Below, piece by piece: positions 42,544 through 52,627 of a stretch of DNA of 64,000 nt. The notes under the pieces are model-generated. The model searched no databases and was not told the origin of the DNA. It saw nothing but the letters and a program-made list of their open reading frames with translations. Source of the DNA: Flavobacterium panacis (lineage in GTDB: Bacteria > Bacteroidota > Bacteroidia > Flavobacteriales > Flavobacteriaceae). Positions within the stretch are counted from its first letter, which is position 1. Every line of letters begins with the position of its first letter. The DNA lies in NCBI RefSeq assembly GCF_024649945.1, contig NZ_JANKMS010000002.1, positions 1-64,000 on the forward strand, given 5' to 3'. The position numbers and the translations under genes were made by a program.

Positions 42544-44766
42544 ATGATTGACAAAATTTCAAAATTTACCAACAGCACCTCTTTTTTCAACGCCTCAAAA
42601 GTAACTATTGCCGCTGTTGTTCCTGTTTTGGTTTTAAATTTTTTAGGTCATTTTGAAATTGGATTCACTATTGCTTTAGGTGCTTTTTATACTTATCCGA
42701 GTGATATTCCGAGTTCTCTTAGTCATAAGATTAAAGGATTAATCGCGGCTTCTTTTATCGTTTCGGGAGTAAATCTTTTAGTAAATCTTGTTTATCCCTA
42801 TCCTTTTCTTTTTTATATCTTTTTAGGTTTTCTGTTGTTTTTATGTTCCATGATTTCGGTTTACGGACAAAGAGCAACTTTAATTTCTTTTTCGGCTTTA
42901 TTATCTATTTCTCTTTCTTTTGGACATTTACACGAAGGATGGGAAGCTTTTCAATATTCAGGTTTTATTTTTGTTGGAGGAATTCTCTACTTAATCGTAT
43001 CTCTGATCTTTCATTTTGTACAACCTTATAAATATGTAGAATTACAAATTACTGAAGGCATTAAACTTACTGCCAAGTATTTAAAACTAAGAGGAGATTT
43101 ATGGAGTCCCGAAGCCAATAGAAAAGCCATTATTGAAAAACAACTTGCCATTCAGGTTGATCTGAATCTGATACACGAAGATTTAAGAAAATCATTAATC
43201 GGAAATCAGAACTCCTCAGGAATTACAAGCCAGAACCGAAAAATGCTTTTGGTTTTTATCACTTTGGTTGAAATTCAGGAATTAGCACTTTATACTTCTT
43301 TTGACCATAGTAAACTTCACGAAAAATTTGCCAAACATCCAAATGTTTTACGAACCTATCAAAATGTGGCTTACAAACTAGCTTCAACTCTTAAGAAACT
43401 TTCAAAAAATGTACGTCATATCAGCGTTTATGTAGACAAACAGGATTTAAAAAACGAATTGGACGCTCTGGAATTTGCTATTTTTGATTATGAAAAAACA
43501 TTAGGAAAAGAAGAAGCTGCCGAAGGCGTCCTGATGTTGACCAATATGCTGAAATATGCTAAAAATCAGGTTGGAAAAATAAAAACCATTCAGCGTGCAC
43601 TTTCTTTGGCAATGCAATCCTATAAATTAAAGGACAAAGACAAAGAACTGGAGAAGTTCTTAACGCCGCAATATTATCCGTTGCGAACTTTAATCGAGAA
43701 TCTAAGTTATTCTTCATCCATTTTCAGGCATTCGATACGATTAACCATTACGATTTTGATTGGATTTTTCCTTGGTCAGATTCTACCTTTTCAAAACGTC
43801 TATTGGATTCTGTTAACCATCGTTGTAATCATGCGACCTGGTTATGGTTTAACAAAAGAGCGCTCTTACAACAGAATGTTCGGAACTGTCTTAGGAGGAA
43901 TTCTTGCTTTCGGAATCGTATCTATTATTCAAAACCACGTAGCTCTCAGTATTTTTTCTATAATCTGTATGCTAGTAGGAATTTCGTTTACACAAATCAA
44001 TTACAAAATCAGCGCAACTTTTGTTACGATGTATGTTGTTTTTATTTACGGAATTCTAACTCCCGATATCAATGAAGTGATTCAGTACAGAATATTAGAT
44101 TCACTTGCTGGAGCAGTTTTAGCGTTTATTGCCAATCAATTCTTGTGGCCGGCTTGGGAATTTATCAATACACCCATTCATATTGAAAATTCAATTCGTG
44201 CCAACAGAACATATTTAAAAGAAATTGCTGATTTTTATAATCAAAAAGGAGAAGTTCCGACTTCTTATAGATTAGCCAGAAAAAATGCTTTTGTAGAAAT
44301 TGGTAATTTGATGACTTCTTTCCAGCGCATGATGCAGGAACCAAAATCGAAGCAAAAAACAATGCCATTGGTTAATAAATTAGTCGTATTAAATCATTCT
44401 TTATTATCGGCTTTAGCGTCACTTTCAACTTATATACAGTCGCATCAGACTACGTCTGCATCAGAATCTTTTAATTATATCATTAAAACGATTTTAGCCA
44501 ATTTAGACCATTCTATTGCCGTTTTAAGAAATGAAACCATTCTCACAGATACTTTTTTTGAAAAAGAAGATGTAACCCTGCAATTTGAAGAATTAAAACG
44601 AAAAAACTTTTCCAGACTTGCTGCAGACGATGATTTAGACAAAGAGACACGTCAGGCAAAAATGCAGGAAGCGTCAATGGTTATCGAGCAATTAATTTGG
44701 ATGAGTAACCTTGCCGAAAAAATACTTAAAAACACAACCGACCTAAAAGCAACAAATCCAGATTAA
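42544..44766 (+). CDS. FUSC/YccS-type inner membrane protein
   Basis: 740 aa with two blocks of membrane helices (about residues 20-160 and 395-545) separated by a long cytoplasmic helical region, and a helical C-terminal domain. This is the YccS/FUSC architecture. The second block starts LTITILIGFFLGQILPFQNVYWILLTIVVIMRPGYGLT, the family hallmark. A role in efflux of aromatic acids or other small molecules is suspected from relatives. Confidence 0.88.
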   Translation: MIDKISKFTNSTSFFNASKVTIAAVVPVLVLNFLGHFEIGFTIALGAFYTYPSDIPSSLSHKIKGLIAASFIVSGVNLLVNLVYPYPFLFYIFLGFLLFLCSMISVYGQRATLISFSALLSISLSFGHLHEGWEAFQYSGFIFVGGILYLIVSLIFHFVQPYKYVELQITEGIKLTAKYLKLRGDLWSPEANRKAIIEKQLAIQVDLNLIHEDLRKSLIGNQNSSGITSQNRKMLLVFITLVEIQELALYTSFDHSKLHEKFAKHPNVLRTYQNVAYKLASTLKKLSKNVRHISVYVDKQDLKNELDALEFAIFDYEKTLGKEEAAEGVLMLTNMLKYAKNQVGKIKTIQRALSLAMQSYKLKDKDKELEKFLTPQYYPLRTLIENLSYSSSIFRHSIRLTITILIGFFLGQILPFQNVYWILLTIVVIMRPGYGLTKERSYNRMFGTVLGGILAFGIVSIIQNHVALSIFSIICMLVGISFTQINYKISATFVTMYVVFIYGILTPDINEVIQYRILDSLAGAVLAFIANQFLWPAWEFINTPIHIENSIRANRTYLKEIADFYNQKGEVPTSYRLARKNAFVEIGNLMTSFQRMMQEPKSKQKTMPLVNKLVVLNHSLLSALASLSTYIQSHQTTSASESFNYIIKTILANLDHSIAVLRNETILTDTFFEKEDVTLQFEELKRKNFSRLAADDDLDKETRQAKMQEASMVIEQLIWMSNLAEKILKNTTDLKATNPD

Positions 44767-44788
44767 TTCATCTGGATTTGTTTTTTTA
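44753..44788 (+). terminator. Terminator of the FUSC gene
   Basis: Stem CAAATCCAGA (44753-44762) pairs with TCTGGATTTG (44771-44780), followed by seven T. The left arm overlaps the last codons of the gene. Confidence 0.85.
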
Positions 44789-44802
44789 TATTGACAAGAA
44801 GT

Positions 44803-46296
44803 TTATTTAATCTTTAAAACTTCCGCTGTATGTTTTCTAAGCTCTGCTAAAAGCTCTGGTTTATCATTTAAAGTTTGACCATAAGAAGGAATCATTGTTT
44901 TTAATTTTGCTTCCCATTCTGGCGTTTTAATTTGATTTGCAAAACATCTACCAATCAAATCAACCATAATTCCAACAGCTGTAGAAGCTCCTGGAGAAGC
45001 ACCTAATAAAACAGCCAAAGTTCCATCATGAGTATTGATCACTTCTGTTCCAAATTCTAAAACTCCACCCTCTTTTTCATCTTTTTTAATAACCTGAACA
45101 CGTTGCCCCGCTTTTTCTAATTTCCAGTCTTTAGAACGTGCACTTGGCAAATATTCACGTAAAGCTTTCATTCTGTCTTTTGGAGACTGACGAACCTGCT
45201 CAATTAAATATTTTGTCAAAGGAATATTGTGGTATCCAGCAGCTAACATCGGAATTAAGTTATTAGCCTTAATTGACATTGGCAAATCAAGGTAAGAACC
45301 GTTTTTTAAGAAACGAGTTGAAAACCCTGCAAATGGACCAAAAAGAAGTGCTTTTTCTCCATCAATTACACGAGTATCTATATGAGGAACAGACATTGGA
45401 GGAGCTCCAACACTTGCTTTTCCGTAAACTTTTGCTGCGTGTTTTGCAATAATTTCAGGGTTTGTACATTTTAACCATTGTCCACTTACTGGAAAACCTC
45501 CGTAACCATTTCCTTCTGGTACGTTTGCTTTTTCTAATAAAGGTAAAGAACCTCCACCAGCACCAATAAATACAAATTTAGTATAGGCTTTACGTTTTTG
45601 TCCAGTAGACAAATCTGTAATTTTTATTCTCCAAGATTTATCTTCACGTTGTCTTAGTTTTTTAACTTCATGGTTAAAATACAAATTAACGCCATCTAAT
45701 TTCTCTAAGTAATTGAACATACTTCTGGTTAAAGCACCAAAATTTACATCGGTACCAATTTCCATATGTGTTGCTGCCAGTTTTTCGTCAGCATTACGAC
45801 CTTCCATCACTAATGGCATCCATTTTTGCAACTGATCAAAATCAGTACTGAAAGTCATTTCTGCAAAGATTGGATTGCTTTGAAGAATTTCAAATCTCTT
45901 TTTTAAATAATCAACGTTTTTATCACCCCACACAAAACTCATATGAGGAACGCTTTTAATAAAATTATCTGGAGAAGGAACTTTATTTTCCTGCACTAAG
46001 TAAGACCAAAACTGTCGAGAAATCTCAAATGATTCTGCAATACTTATTGCTTTTTTAGGATCTATACTGCCGTCTGCCTTTTCTGGAGTATAATTTAATT
46101 CACAAAAAGCAGAGTGTCCAGTTCCGGCATTGTTCCAAGCATCGGAGCTTTCTGCTGCGGCAACATCTAATCTTTCGTAAATTTCAATTTTTATATCTGG
46201 TTGTAATTCTTTCAAAATTACTCCAAGAGTGGCACTCATTATTCCAGCGCCAATGAGTACTACATCACTATTTGAACGTATGGTTTCGTCAGGCAT
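44803..46296 (-). CDS. mqo: Malate:quinone oxidoreductase
   Basis: 497 aa, FAD-dependent membrane-associated enzyme that oxidises malate to oxaloacetate and passes electrons to quinone. The N-terminal Rossmann motif DVVLIGAGIMSATLG (about residues 11-25), the Mqo blocks WNNAGTGHSAFCELNYTP, MEIGTDVNFGALTR and LLGASPGASTAVGIM are complete. The ATG at 46296 is chosen because the upstream candidates lie close to the -7 box. Links the TCA cycle to the respiratory chain. Confidence 0.96.
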   Translation of the reverse strand: MPDETIRSNSDVVLIGAGIMSATLGVILKELQPDIKIEIYERLDVAAAESSDAWNNAGTGHSAFCELNYTPEKADGSIDPKKAISIAESFEISRQFWSYLVQENKVPSPDNFIKSVPHMSFVWGDKNVDYLKKRFEILQSNPIFAEMTFSTDFDQLQKWMPLVMEGRNADEKLAATHMEIGTDVNFGALTRSMFNYLEKLDGVNLYFNHEVKKLRQREDKSWRIKITDLSTGQKRKAYTKFVFIGAGGGSLPLLEKANVPEGNGYGGFPVSGQWLKCTNPEIIAKHAAKVYGKASVGAPPMSVPHIDTRVIDGEKALLFGPFAGFSTRFLKNGSYLDLPMSIKANNLIPMLAAGYHNIPLTKYLIEQVRQSPKDRMKALREYLPSARSKDWKLEKAGQRVQVIKKDEKEGGVLEFGTEVINTHDGTLAVLLGASPGASTAVGIMVDLIGRCFANQIKTPEWEAKLKTMIPSYGQTLNDKPELLAELRKHTAEVLKIK

Positions 46297-46318
46297 AACA
46301 GTATTTTTATTTAAAGTG

Positions 46319-46326
46319 CAAAGGTA
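46319..46326 (-). promoter_or_regulatory. -7 element of mqo
   Basis: The minus strand reads TACCTTTG (TAnnTTTG), 22 nt upstream of the chosen ATG. Confidence 0.6.
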
Positions 46327-46422
46327 CTTTTTTAATTGCAAAAAAAAACTAATTTTTACAGGATAAAAGTTAGGATTTTCTAAAAACCATTAAATTATAA
46401 ACAAAAAATACGTCGAACAGTG

Positions 46423-46836
46423 TTATTTTTTTGAAGAAAGATAATCTTGAAGCATAATTGTAGCCGAAATTTCGTCTATCAAACCTTTATTCTGACGCTG
46501 CTTTTTATTTAACCCACTGTCGATCATGGTTTGGAATGCCATTTTTGAAGTAAAACGCTCATCAACTCTGATCACTTTCATTTCCGGAAAAACATTCGAA
46601 AAATGGGTTGCAAAACCATTAATTACAGAAGCACTTTCTGAAGGCTGCCCGTTCATCTGTTTTGGTTCACCAATTAAAACTGCTTCTACCTTTTCTTTGA
46701 CAAAATAATCTTTTAAAAAATCAATTAAAGTATGTGTTGGAATTGTAGTTAAACCTGAAGCAATAATCTGCATTTCGTCTGTAACTGCTATTCCTGTACG
46801 TTTTTGTCCGTAATCTATAGAGAGAATTCTTGGCAT
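46423..46836 (-). CDS. ruvX: Holliday junction resolvase-like / pre-16S rRNA nuclease YqgF
   Basis: 137 aa, RNase H-like fold. The first catalytic Asp lies in SIDYGQKRTGIAV (D7), the second acidic residue in VDERFTSKMAF (about residue 97) and the last in LIDEISATIMLQDYL (about 118-130). The family processes the 5' end of 16S rRNA and was once proposed as a resolvase. Standard length. Confidence 0.93.
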   Translation of the reverse strand: MPRILSIDYGQKRTGIAVTDEMQIIASGLTTIPTHTLIDFLKDYFVKEKVEAVLIGEPKQMNGQPSESASVINGFATHFSNVFPEMKVIRVDERFTSKMAFQTMIDSGLNKKQRQNKGLIDEISATIMLQDYLSSKK

Positions 46837-46955
46837 AATTTAATTTTTAACAAAAGTAAAAATTTTAATGCTTCTATTGGATTTTAATACAAAACAAATG
46901 TCTTTTACTGGTATAAAAAAAACTTTTATCTCCATTTAAAGATATATCCAAAAAA

Positions 46956-46963
46956 TATTTTTG
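46956..46963 (+). promoter_or_regulatory. -7 element of the LtaS-like gene
   Basis: TATTTTTG (TAnnTTTG) lies 40 nt before a GTG start codon. Confidence 0.5.
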
Positions 46964-47003
46964 CGCAGAAAATTCACCCGAATTCAATCTATCAGTCGCA
47001 TAA

Positions 47004-48875
47004 GTGAGTAATTACAAAAAGAACTTAATTTTATTTCTAAAAAGATTCATTTTAATTATTGCAGTCTATCAAATCTGCAGAATCCTGTTTTATTTTGTCA
47101 ATAGTGAATCATTTAGCAATTTAAGCACAACAGTATTTGCAGGTGGTTTGCTTTTTGACATTGCTGCGGTTTCCTATATTAATATCCCTTTTTTAATTGC
47201 ACATCTTATTCCTGGTAATTTCAAATACAATATTAGGCATCAGAAGATTGTACTTTTGCTATTTTATATTGTGAATCTTACTTTTATCGCAACCAACTTC
47301 ATTGACATTATTTATTATCGTTTTACTGGTCGAAGAAGCACTTTTTCAATGATTACAGCAAACGGAATGGAGCATGACGCTATAAGACTCATTCCTTCTT
47401 TTTTAACAGAATTCTGGTATATCGCATTTCTCTTTTTAGTAACAGGTTTTATTTTATGGAAGCTACTTCCAAAAGTAAACCGCACAATAAAAATCAAAAG
47501 ATTATCCCAAAAAGATTACCTACAAAAGATTGTTCTTATTGTTATTTCAATTTTTGTAATTCTTTTAATGATTCGTGGAGGAATACAAAAGAAGCCCATT
47601 AAAATTGTCGACGGAATGAAATATGGGAACTTAAACACCTCGGCTTTGGTACTCAATACACCTTTTACCATTCTAAAAACTGCCTTTAAGAAAAAAGAAC
47701 TAGAAAAAGTCAATTATTATAATGAAACAGAATTAAACTCAATCTTTAATCCTGTCTTATCACTAAATCCTAAAGCACATTGCAACAAAAAAAATGTGGT
47801 CATCATTATTTTAGAGAGTTTTGGCAACGAAAACATTCAATGTGGTCAAACTCCTTTTTTGGATTCATTAATTACCAAATCGCATTATTTTAAAAATGCC
47901 TTTGCCAATGGAAAAGTCTCTATTGATGCAGTTCCATCAACAATATCTAGTATTCCCAGCTTAATGAATAACTCATTTATCACTTCAGGATATGCACTAA
48001 ATAAAACAAAAAGTCTTCCGCAGATACTAAAAGAAGAAGGTTACAATACTTCCTTTTTTCATGGTGCTTTTAACGGAAGCCAAAATTTTGACCAATACTG
48101 TAGAGTTGCCGGTTTTGATGAATATTACGGAAAAGATGAATATTTCGGAACTCCAGCATTTGATGAGAAATGGGGCGTTTTTGATGAAGAGTTTTTACAT
48201 TTTTTTGCTTCTAAGTTAACCGCATTCAAACAACCATTCTTTAGTACTTTATTTACTATATCTTCTCATAACCCTTATATAATCCCTGAAAAGTATAAAG
48301 GAAAATTCCCAAAAGGAAACACGGAAATTCAGGAAAGTATAGCTTACACTGATTATTCTCTACGCAAGTTTTTCAAAACAATACAAAAAGAAAATTGGTA
48401 TAAAAACACTCTTTTTGTCATAACGGCAGACCACACTTCTTCAAGCGGAACCAGAGATATAGACAAAACAAATATTGGAAAATTTAGAATTCCAATACTT
48501 TTTTTAGATCCTTCAAATCAAGAATTCAATGTTACTGACGAAAAAAACTTCCAGCAAATTGATATCATGCCAAGCATTTTGGATTACTTAAATGTAAAAG
48601 CCAACATTGTTAGTTTTGGAAAAAGCTACACTTCAAAAGAAAACTTCGTAGTTTATTACCTTCAAGGAACATATCATTGCATTATAGACGATTACTATCT
48701 TGCTTATAGTAACAACCAAACCATTGGACTTTATAATTGGAAAAAAGATCTCCATTTAAAAACTAACTTAATGGATATTGATAAGCCGAAAACAAAAGAA
48801 CTAGAACGTTTCCTGAAAGCCTACATTCAGTCCTTTAACAATAGAGTAATAGACAATCAATTAGTCGTAAATTAA
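47004..48875 (+). CDS. LtaS-like sulfatase/phosphoglycerol transferase membrane protein
   Basis: 623 aa. Five N-terminal membrane helices (to about residue 195) are followed by an extracytoplasmic sulfatase-fold domain with KNVVIIILESFGNEN (about residues 260-275, first metal site), the nucleophile region VSIDAVPSTISSIPS, and VITADHTSSSG (about 472, metal site). It starts with GTG. The layout is that of LtaS/MdoB-type enzymes that transfer phospho-head-groups onto envelope glycans or lipids. Substrate unknown in Bacteroidota. Confidence 0.9.
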   Translation: MSNYKKNLILFLKRFILIIAVYQICRILFYFVNSESFSNLSTTVFAGGLLFDIAAVSYINIPFLIAHLIPGNFKYNIRHQKIVLLLFYIVNLTFIATNFIDIIYYRFTGRRSTFSMITANGMEHDAIRLIPSFLTEFWYIAFLFLVTGFILWKLLPKVNRTIKIKRLSQKDYLQKIVLIVISIFVILLMIRGGIQKKPIKIVDGMKYGNLNTSALVLNTPFTILKTAFKKKELEKVNYYNETELNSIFNPVLSLNPKAHCNKKNVVIIILESFGNENIQCGQTPFLDSLITKSHYFKNAFANGKVSIDAVPSTISSIPSLMNNSFITSGYALNKTKSLPQILKEEGYNTSFFHGAFNGSQNFDQYCRVAGFDEYYGKDEYFGTPAFDEKWGVFDEEFLHFFASKLTAFKQPFFSTLFTISSHNPYIIPEKYKGKFPKGNTEIQESIAYTDYSLRKFFKTIQKENWYKNTLFVITADHTSSSGTRDIDKTNIGKFRIPILFLDPSNQEFNVTDEKNFQQIDIMPSILDYLNVKANIVSFGKSYTSKENFVVYYLQGTYHCIIDDYYLAYSNNQTIGLYNWKKDLHLKTNLMDIDKPKTKELERFLKAYIQSFNNRVIDNQLVVN

Positions 48876-48909
48876 AAAAATCCGCCCCGAAAAAATTCAA
48901 GACGGATTC
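48874..48909 (-). terminator. Terminator of the PAS gene
   Basis: On the minus strand AATCCGTC pairs with GGGCGGATT (one G-U pair), followed by seven T. It follows the stop at 48945. Confidence 0.7.
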
Positions 48910-48944
48910 TATCCAAATATTCAAACCTAAAAAATAACTCAAAT

Positions 48945-49574
48945 TTATCTTCCGAACAATCGACCAAAAAAGCCTCTGTGCTCTTCCTCTTCTCCATCCT
49001 CTTCTTCAACATAATTAGCAAATTTAGATTGTGCTTTTTCATGTTCGAAAATCAACTCCTTAATATATTCAACGTAACTTCTCTTCTTTTCTTCCAAAAA
49101 TCCGATTAAGTACTTTTCACTAAATTCAACTCCGCTTGCCGCTTCGATTTGCAAAAGCTTTTTGTACAAAGGTTCAATATGCATTGCAATTACTTCTTGA
49201 GGAACAGATTGTCTTCTTGCGAAATAATTCACAATGACATCATTTTCGTCACGTGCAATTTCAAAATCGGTAATTACCCAATAGTATCTTCCAGATTTTG
49301 CCAGATTTTTGACAACAGCATGAAAGTTTTTTCCCTGTTTTAAATTTTCCCAAAGCACTTTAAAAATAACTTTTGGCATATCAGGGTGACGTATAATATT
49401 ATGCGGCTGCCCCATTAATTCGTAATCTTCATAACCACAAACATCAACAAAAACCTCGTTGGCATATTCGATAATGCCAAATGCATTTGTTTTACTCATA
49501 ATAACCTGCGTTTTATCCCAAGTTACCTCTTTGTCAATGATGACTCTGTTCTGAAGTTGATTTTCTTGATTCAT
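48945..49574 (-). CDS. PAS-domain protein, Aer-like
   Basis: 209 aa. One PAS domain (about residues 15-125) with the NAFGIIEYANEVFVDVCGYEDYELMGQPHNIIRHPDMP signature common to aerotaxis-type PAS sensors, then a helical region and an acidic C-terminus. There is no kinase, HAMP or methyl-accepting domain, so its output must come from a partner. It may sense redox state or oxygen through a bound cofactor. Confidence 0.85.
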   Translation of the reverse strand: MNQENQLQNRVIIDKEVTWDKTQVIMSKTNAFGIIEYANEVFVDVCGYEDYELMGQPHNIIRHPDMPKVIFKVLWENLKQGKNFHAVVKNLAKSGRYYWVITDFEIARDENDVIVNYFARRQSVPQEVIAMHIEPLYKKLLQIEAASGVEFSEKYLIGFLEEKKRSYVEYIKELIFEHEKAQSKFANYVEEEDGEEEEHRGFFGRLFGR

Positions 49575-49793
49575 ATTTTACTGCTTATATGATTAATGTA
49601 TTGAATGGAATGTTTTTCAATGATGCGAAATTAGAGAGAAGAAAAAATAGAAAATCTGACTTTTGTCATATTTTGACATAAAAAAAACTTATAGAGATAA
49701 TTAAAGCAAAAATTAGCTTATTCATGATTTTTGCTATTTTACAAATAAGAAACAAAAAGTTAAACCTGTAACATTTTCAAGTCGTTTTGCTTT

Positions 49794-49822
49794 TTTGCAT
49801 TTCTTCAAATACCTTATCTTTG
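49794..49822 (+). promoter_or_regulatory. Promoter of dapD
   Basis: TTTG (49794-49797), 17 nt, TATCTTTG (49815-49822): a near-ideal Bacteroidota promoter, 17 nt before the ATG. Confidence 0.75.
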
Positions 49823-49838
49823 CCAAAAATTTAAACAT

Positions 49839-50654
49839 ATGAATTCTTTACAGACTATAATTGAACAAGCTTGGGAAAACAGAGCTTTACTACAAGAAAC
49901 TACAACAACAGATGCCATTAGAGAAGTAATCGAATTGGTAGACGCAGGAAAACTACGTGTTGCTGAACCAGTTGGTGACAAATGGCAAGTAAACGAATGG
50001 GTTAAGAAAGCGGTTGTAATGTATTTCCCAATTCAAAAAATGGAAACATGGGAATCTGGTATTTTCGAATATCACGATAAAATGTTACTTAAAAGAGATT
50101 ATGCTGCAAAAGGAATTCGTGTGGTACCAAATGCTGTTGCTCGTTACGGTGCTTATATCTCAAGCGGTGTTATCTTAATGCCAAGTTATGTAAATATTGG
50201 TGCTTATGTTGACGAAGGAACTATGGTTGACACATGGGCAACTGTTGGAAGCTGTGCACAAATTGGTAAAAATGTTCACTTAAGTGGTGGTGTTGGTATT
50301 GGTGGTGTTCTTGAGCCATTACAAGCTGCTCCTGTTATTATTGAAGATGGTGCTTTCATCGGATCTCGTTGTATCGTTGTTGAAGGTGTTCACGTTGGTA
50401 AAGAAGCCGTTCTTGGAGCAAACGTATGTTTAACAGCATCTACTAAAATTATTGACGTTACAGGTGATGAACCAGTTGAAATGAAAGGTTTCGTTCCTGC
50501 TCGTTCAGTAGTTATTCCTGGAAGCTATACTAAAAAATTCGCTGCCGGAGAATATCAGGTTCCTTGTGCATTAATCATTGGTACTCGTAAACCATCTACA
50601 GACTTAAAAACTTCATTAAACAATGCGCTTCGCGAATACGACGTTGCTGTATAA
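49839..50654 (+). CDS. dapD: Tetrahydrodipicolinate N-succinyltransferase
   Basis: 271 aa, hexapeptide-repeat acyltransferase of the lysine/diaminopimelate pathway. The left-handed beta-helix repeats run from about residue 95 to 230, with conserved PNAVARYGAYIS, GAYVDEGTMVDTWATVGSCAQIG and GGVLEPLQAAPVIIEDGAFIGS. The C-terminal strand domain ends in FVPARSVVIPGS and the usual tail. Length and motifs are complete. Ends at a strong terminator. Confidence 0.97.
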   Translation: MNSLQTIIEQAWENRALLQETTTTDAIREVIELVDAGKLRVAEPVGDKWQVNEWVKKAVVMYFPIQKMETWESGIFEYHDKMLLKRDYAAKGIRVVPNAVARYGAYISSGVILMPSYVNIGAYVDEGTMVDTWATVGSCAQIGKNVHLSGGVGIGGVLEPLQAAPVIIEDGAFIGSRCIVVEGVHVGKEAVLGANVCLTASTKIIDVTGDEPVEMKGFVPARSVVIPGSYTKKFAAGEYQVPCALIIGTRKPSTDLKTSLNNALREYDVAV

Positions 50655-50673
50655 GGTTTAAAAGCTAAATATT

Positions 50674-50722
50674 AAAAATCCAAATTCCAATTGATTATGA
50701 TATTGGAATTTGGATTTTTTTT
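50674..50722 (+). terminator. Terminator of dapD
   Basis: A perfect 18-bp stem pairs 50674-50691 with 50702-50719 around a 10-nt loop and is followed by T. Confidence 0.9.
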
Positions 50723-50760
50723 GCTTCAATTTGTAGTCCGTTAACACAACACTATTTTAG

Positions 50761-51825
50761 ATGAAGATACTTGTCATTCAACAAAAAATGATCGGAGATG
50801 TTCTAGTCAGCAGTATTATTTGCAATAATCTTAGAACTGCTTATCCAGACGCACAAATTGATTATCTGGTTTATGCTTCAACAACACCAGTTTTGGAAGT
50901 AAATTCAAGTATAGATAATATCATTTTGTTTGAAGAAAAACATAGAAAAAGCAAAAAAGAACTTCTAAAATTAGGACTGCAACTTCGAAAAGAAAATTAC
51001 GACTTACTAATTGATGCTTATTCAAAATTAGAAAGCTGGATTTTGGTTTTATTAAGTAATGCCAAAAGAAAAATTTCATACAAAAAACCAGGAAGAACCT
51101 TTTTATATACTGATAATGTTCCGTTTGAACCTTTTCCTAAAACTAATTTAGGATTAGCAATTGAAAGAAGACTTTCGTTACTAGAACCACTGCATCTTAA
51201 AACAGCAATTGATCCTATTCCTAAATTGTTTGTTTCTGAAAAAGAAAATCAAGATGCTATAGCTTTATTTGAAAAACATCAAGTTAGAAAAGACCGAAAA
51301 ACAATCATGATCAGCCTTTTGGGAAGCGAAAAACTTAAAACCTACCCTTTAGAATTTATGTCAAAAGTGGTTGATTATGTTGCAGACAATGCTGATGTAA
51401 ATATCCTTTTTAATTATTTCCCAAAACAATTAGAAGAAGCCAAAACGGTTTTTAATGCTTGTAAACCATCTACTCAAAATAAAATTTACTTTGATTTATT
51501 AGGAGGTGATTTAAGGTCGTTTATTGGTTTAGTAAATCAATGCGATGCTATTATCGGGAATGATGGTGGTGCAATAAATATGGCAAAAGCATTAGAAAAA
51601 CCTTCTTTTATCATTTTTTCTCCATGGATTGAAAAGAAAATCTGGGCTACATTTGAAGACGGAATTCATCATCTTTCTGTACACCTAAAAGATTATCGTC
51701 CGGCTTTGTTTGAAAACAAAACAGAAAAAATGCTAAAAAAAGAATCTCTGGATTTGTATGAAAAATTCCTACCTGAGTTTTTTGAAGATAAAATCAAATC
51801 ATTCTTAGATCAAAACGGTTTTTAA
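50761..51825 (+). CDS. Glycosyltransferase family 9 (heptosyltransferase-like)
   Basis: 354 aa, GT-B fold. The N-terminal QQKMIGDVLVSSIICNNLRTAYP and the C-terminal nucleotide-sugar site IGLVNQCDAIIGNDGGAINMAKAL (about residues 258-281) are typical of ADP-heptose:LPS heptosyltransferases. Overlap of function with lipid A-core building is likely. It is 10 nt upstream of a GT2 gene, so the two form an operon for core or surface glycan assembly. Confidence 0.9.
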   Translation: MKILVIQQKMIGDVLVSSIICNNLRTAYPDAQIDYLVYASTTPVLEVNSSIDNIILFEEKHRKSKKELLKLGLQLRKENYDLLIDAYSKLESWILVLLSNAKRKISYKKPGRTFLYTDNVPFEPFPKTNLGLAIERRLSLLEPLHLKTAIDPIPKLFVSEKENQDAIALFEKHQVRKDRKTIMISLLGSEKLKTYPLEFMSKVVDYVADNADVNILFNYFPKQLEEAKTVFNACKPSTQNKIYFDLLGGDLRSFIGLVNQCDAIIGNDGGAINMAKALEKPSFIIFSPWIEKKIWATFEDGIHHLSVHLKDYRPALFENKTEKMLKKESLDLYEKFLPEFFEDKIKSFLDQNGF

Positions 51826-51835
51826 TTAAGTCTCA

Positions 51836-52618
51836 ATGGTTTCTTCAGAAAAACAGCTTTTAACGGCCTTGATCATTACGCACAATGAAGAGCAAAACAT
51901 TCGTTCTGTTTTGGAAAATCTTTCATTTGCAGACGAAATTATCGTTGTAGATTCTTTTAGTTCTGACCAGACATTTGAGATTGCCTCTTCTTTTGAAAAT
52001 GTTAGAGCTGTACAGCACGTTTTTGAAAACTTTGCCACACAGCGCAATTTTGCCTTAAGCTTGGCTTCAAATCCTTGGATTCTTTTTATAGACGCCGACG
52101 AACGATTGACTTCTGAACTTGAAAAAGAAATCGAGCTCGTAATCAATCAAAACAATAATATTGCTGCTTATTTCATGTACCGCACTTTTATGTTTAACAC
52201 TAAAAGATTGCGTTTTAGCGGCTGGCAAACTGATAAGATTATTCGATTATTCAAAAAAGAAAATGCTTTTTACAATCATGAAAAAATCGTTCATGAAAAA
52301 CTGATTATAGACGGAGAAACCGGAAAACTACGAAACAAGTTGATTCATTTTTCTTATTCTTCTTTTGCTGACTATAAACAAAAAATGATTTTTTACGGAA
52401 AATTAAAAGCGCAGGAAGAATTGGCCAAAAACACAAATCCGAATTTCTTTCATTTTTATATTCGTCCGGTTTATCAATTTATAAATCAATATTTAATTCG
52501 TTTTGGATTTCTTGATGGTAGAGCCGGTTTGATAATTTGTTATCTAAATGCTTTGAGTGTTGCAGTTCGTTTTCAGGAACTAAAAAAAATCAAAACACTG
52601 CAACAACAAACCTGTTAA
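51836..52618 (+). CDS. Glycosyltransferase family 2 (WaaE/KdtX-like)
   Basis: 260 aa, GT-A fold. ALIITHNEEQNIRSVLENL, IIVVDSFSSDQT and the metal-binding D-A-D in ILFIDADERLT (about residues 83-93) are clear. The pattern ATQRNFALSLA and the C-terminal FYIRPVYQFINQYLIRFGFLDG segment match the WaaE/KdtX group that adds sugars to the LPS inner core. Co-transcribed with the GT9 gene. Confidence 0.9.
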   Translation: MVSSEKQLLTALIITHNEEQNIRSVLENLSFADEIIVVDSFSSDQTFEIASSFENVRAVQHVFENFATQRNFALSLASNPWILFIDADERLTSELEKEIELVINQNNNIAAYFMYRTFMFNTKRLRFSGWQTDKIIRLFKKENAFYNHEKIVHEKLIIDGETGKLRNKLIHFSYSSFADYKQKMIFYGKLKAQEELAKNTNPNFFHFYIRPVYQFINQYLIRFGFLDGRAGLIICYLNALSVAVRFQELKKIKTLQQQTC

Positions 52619-52627
52619 ACCTGATTT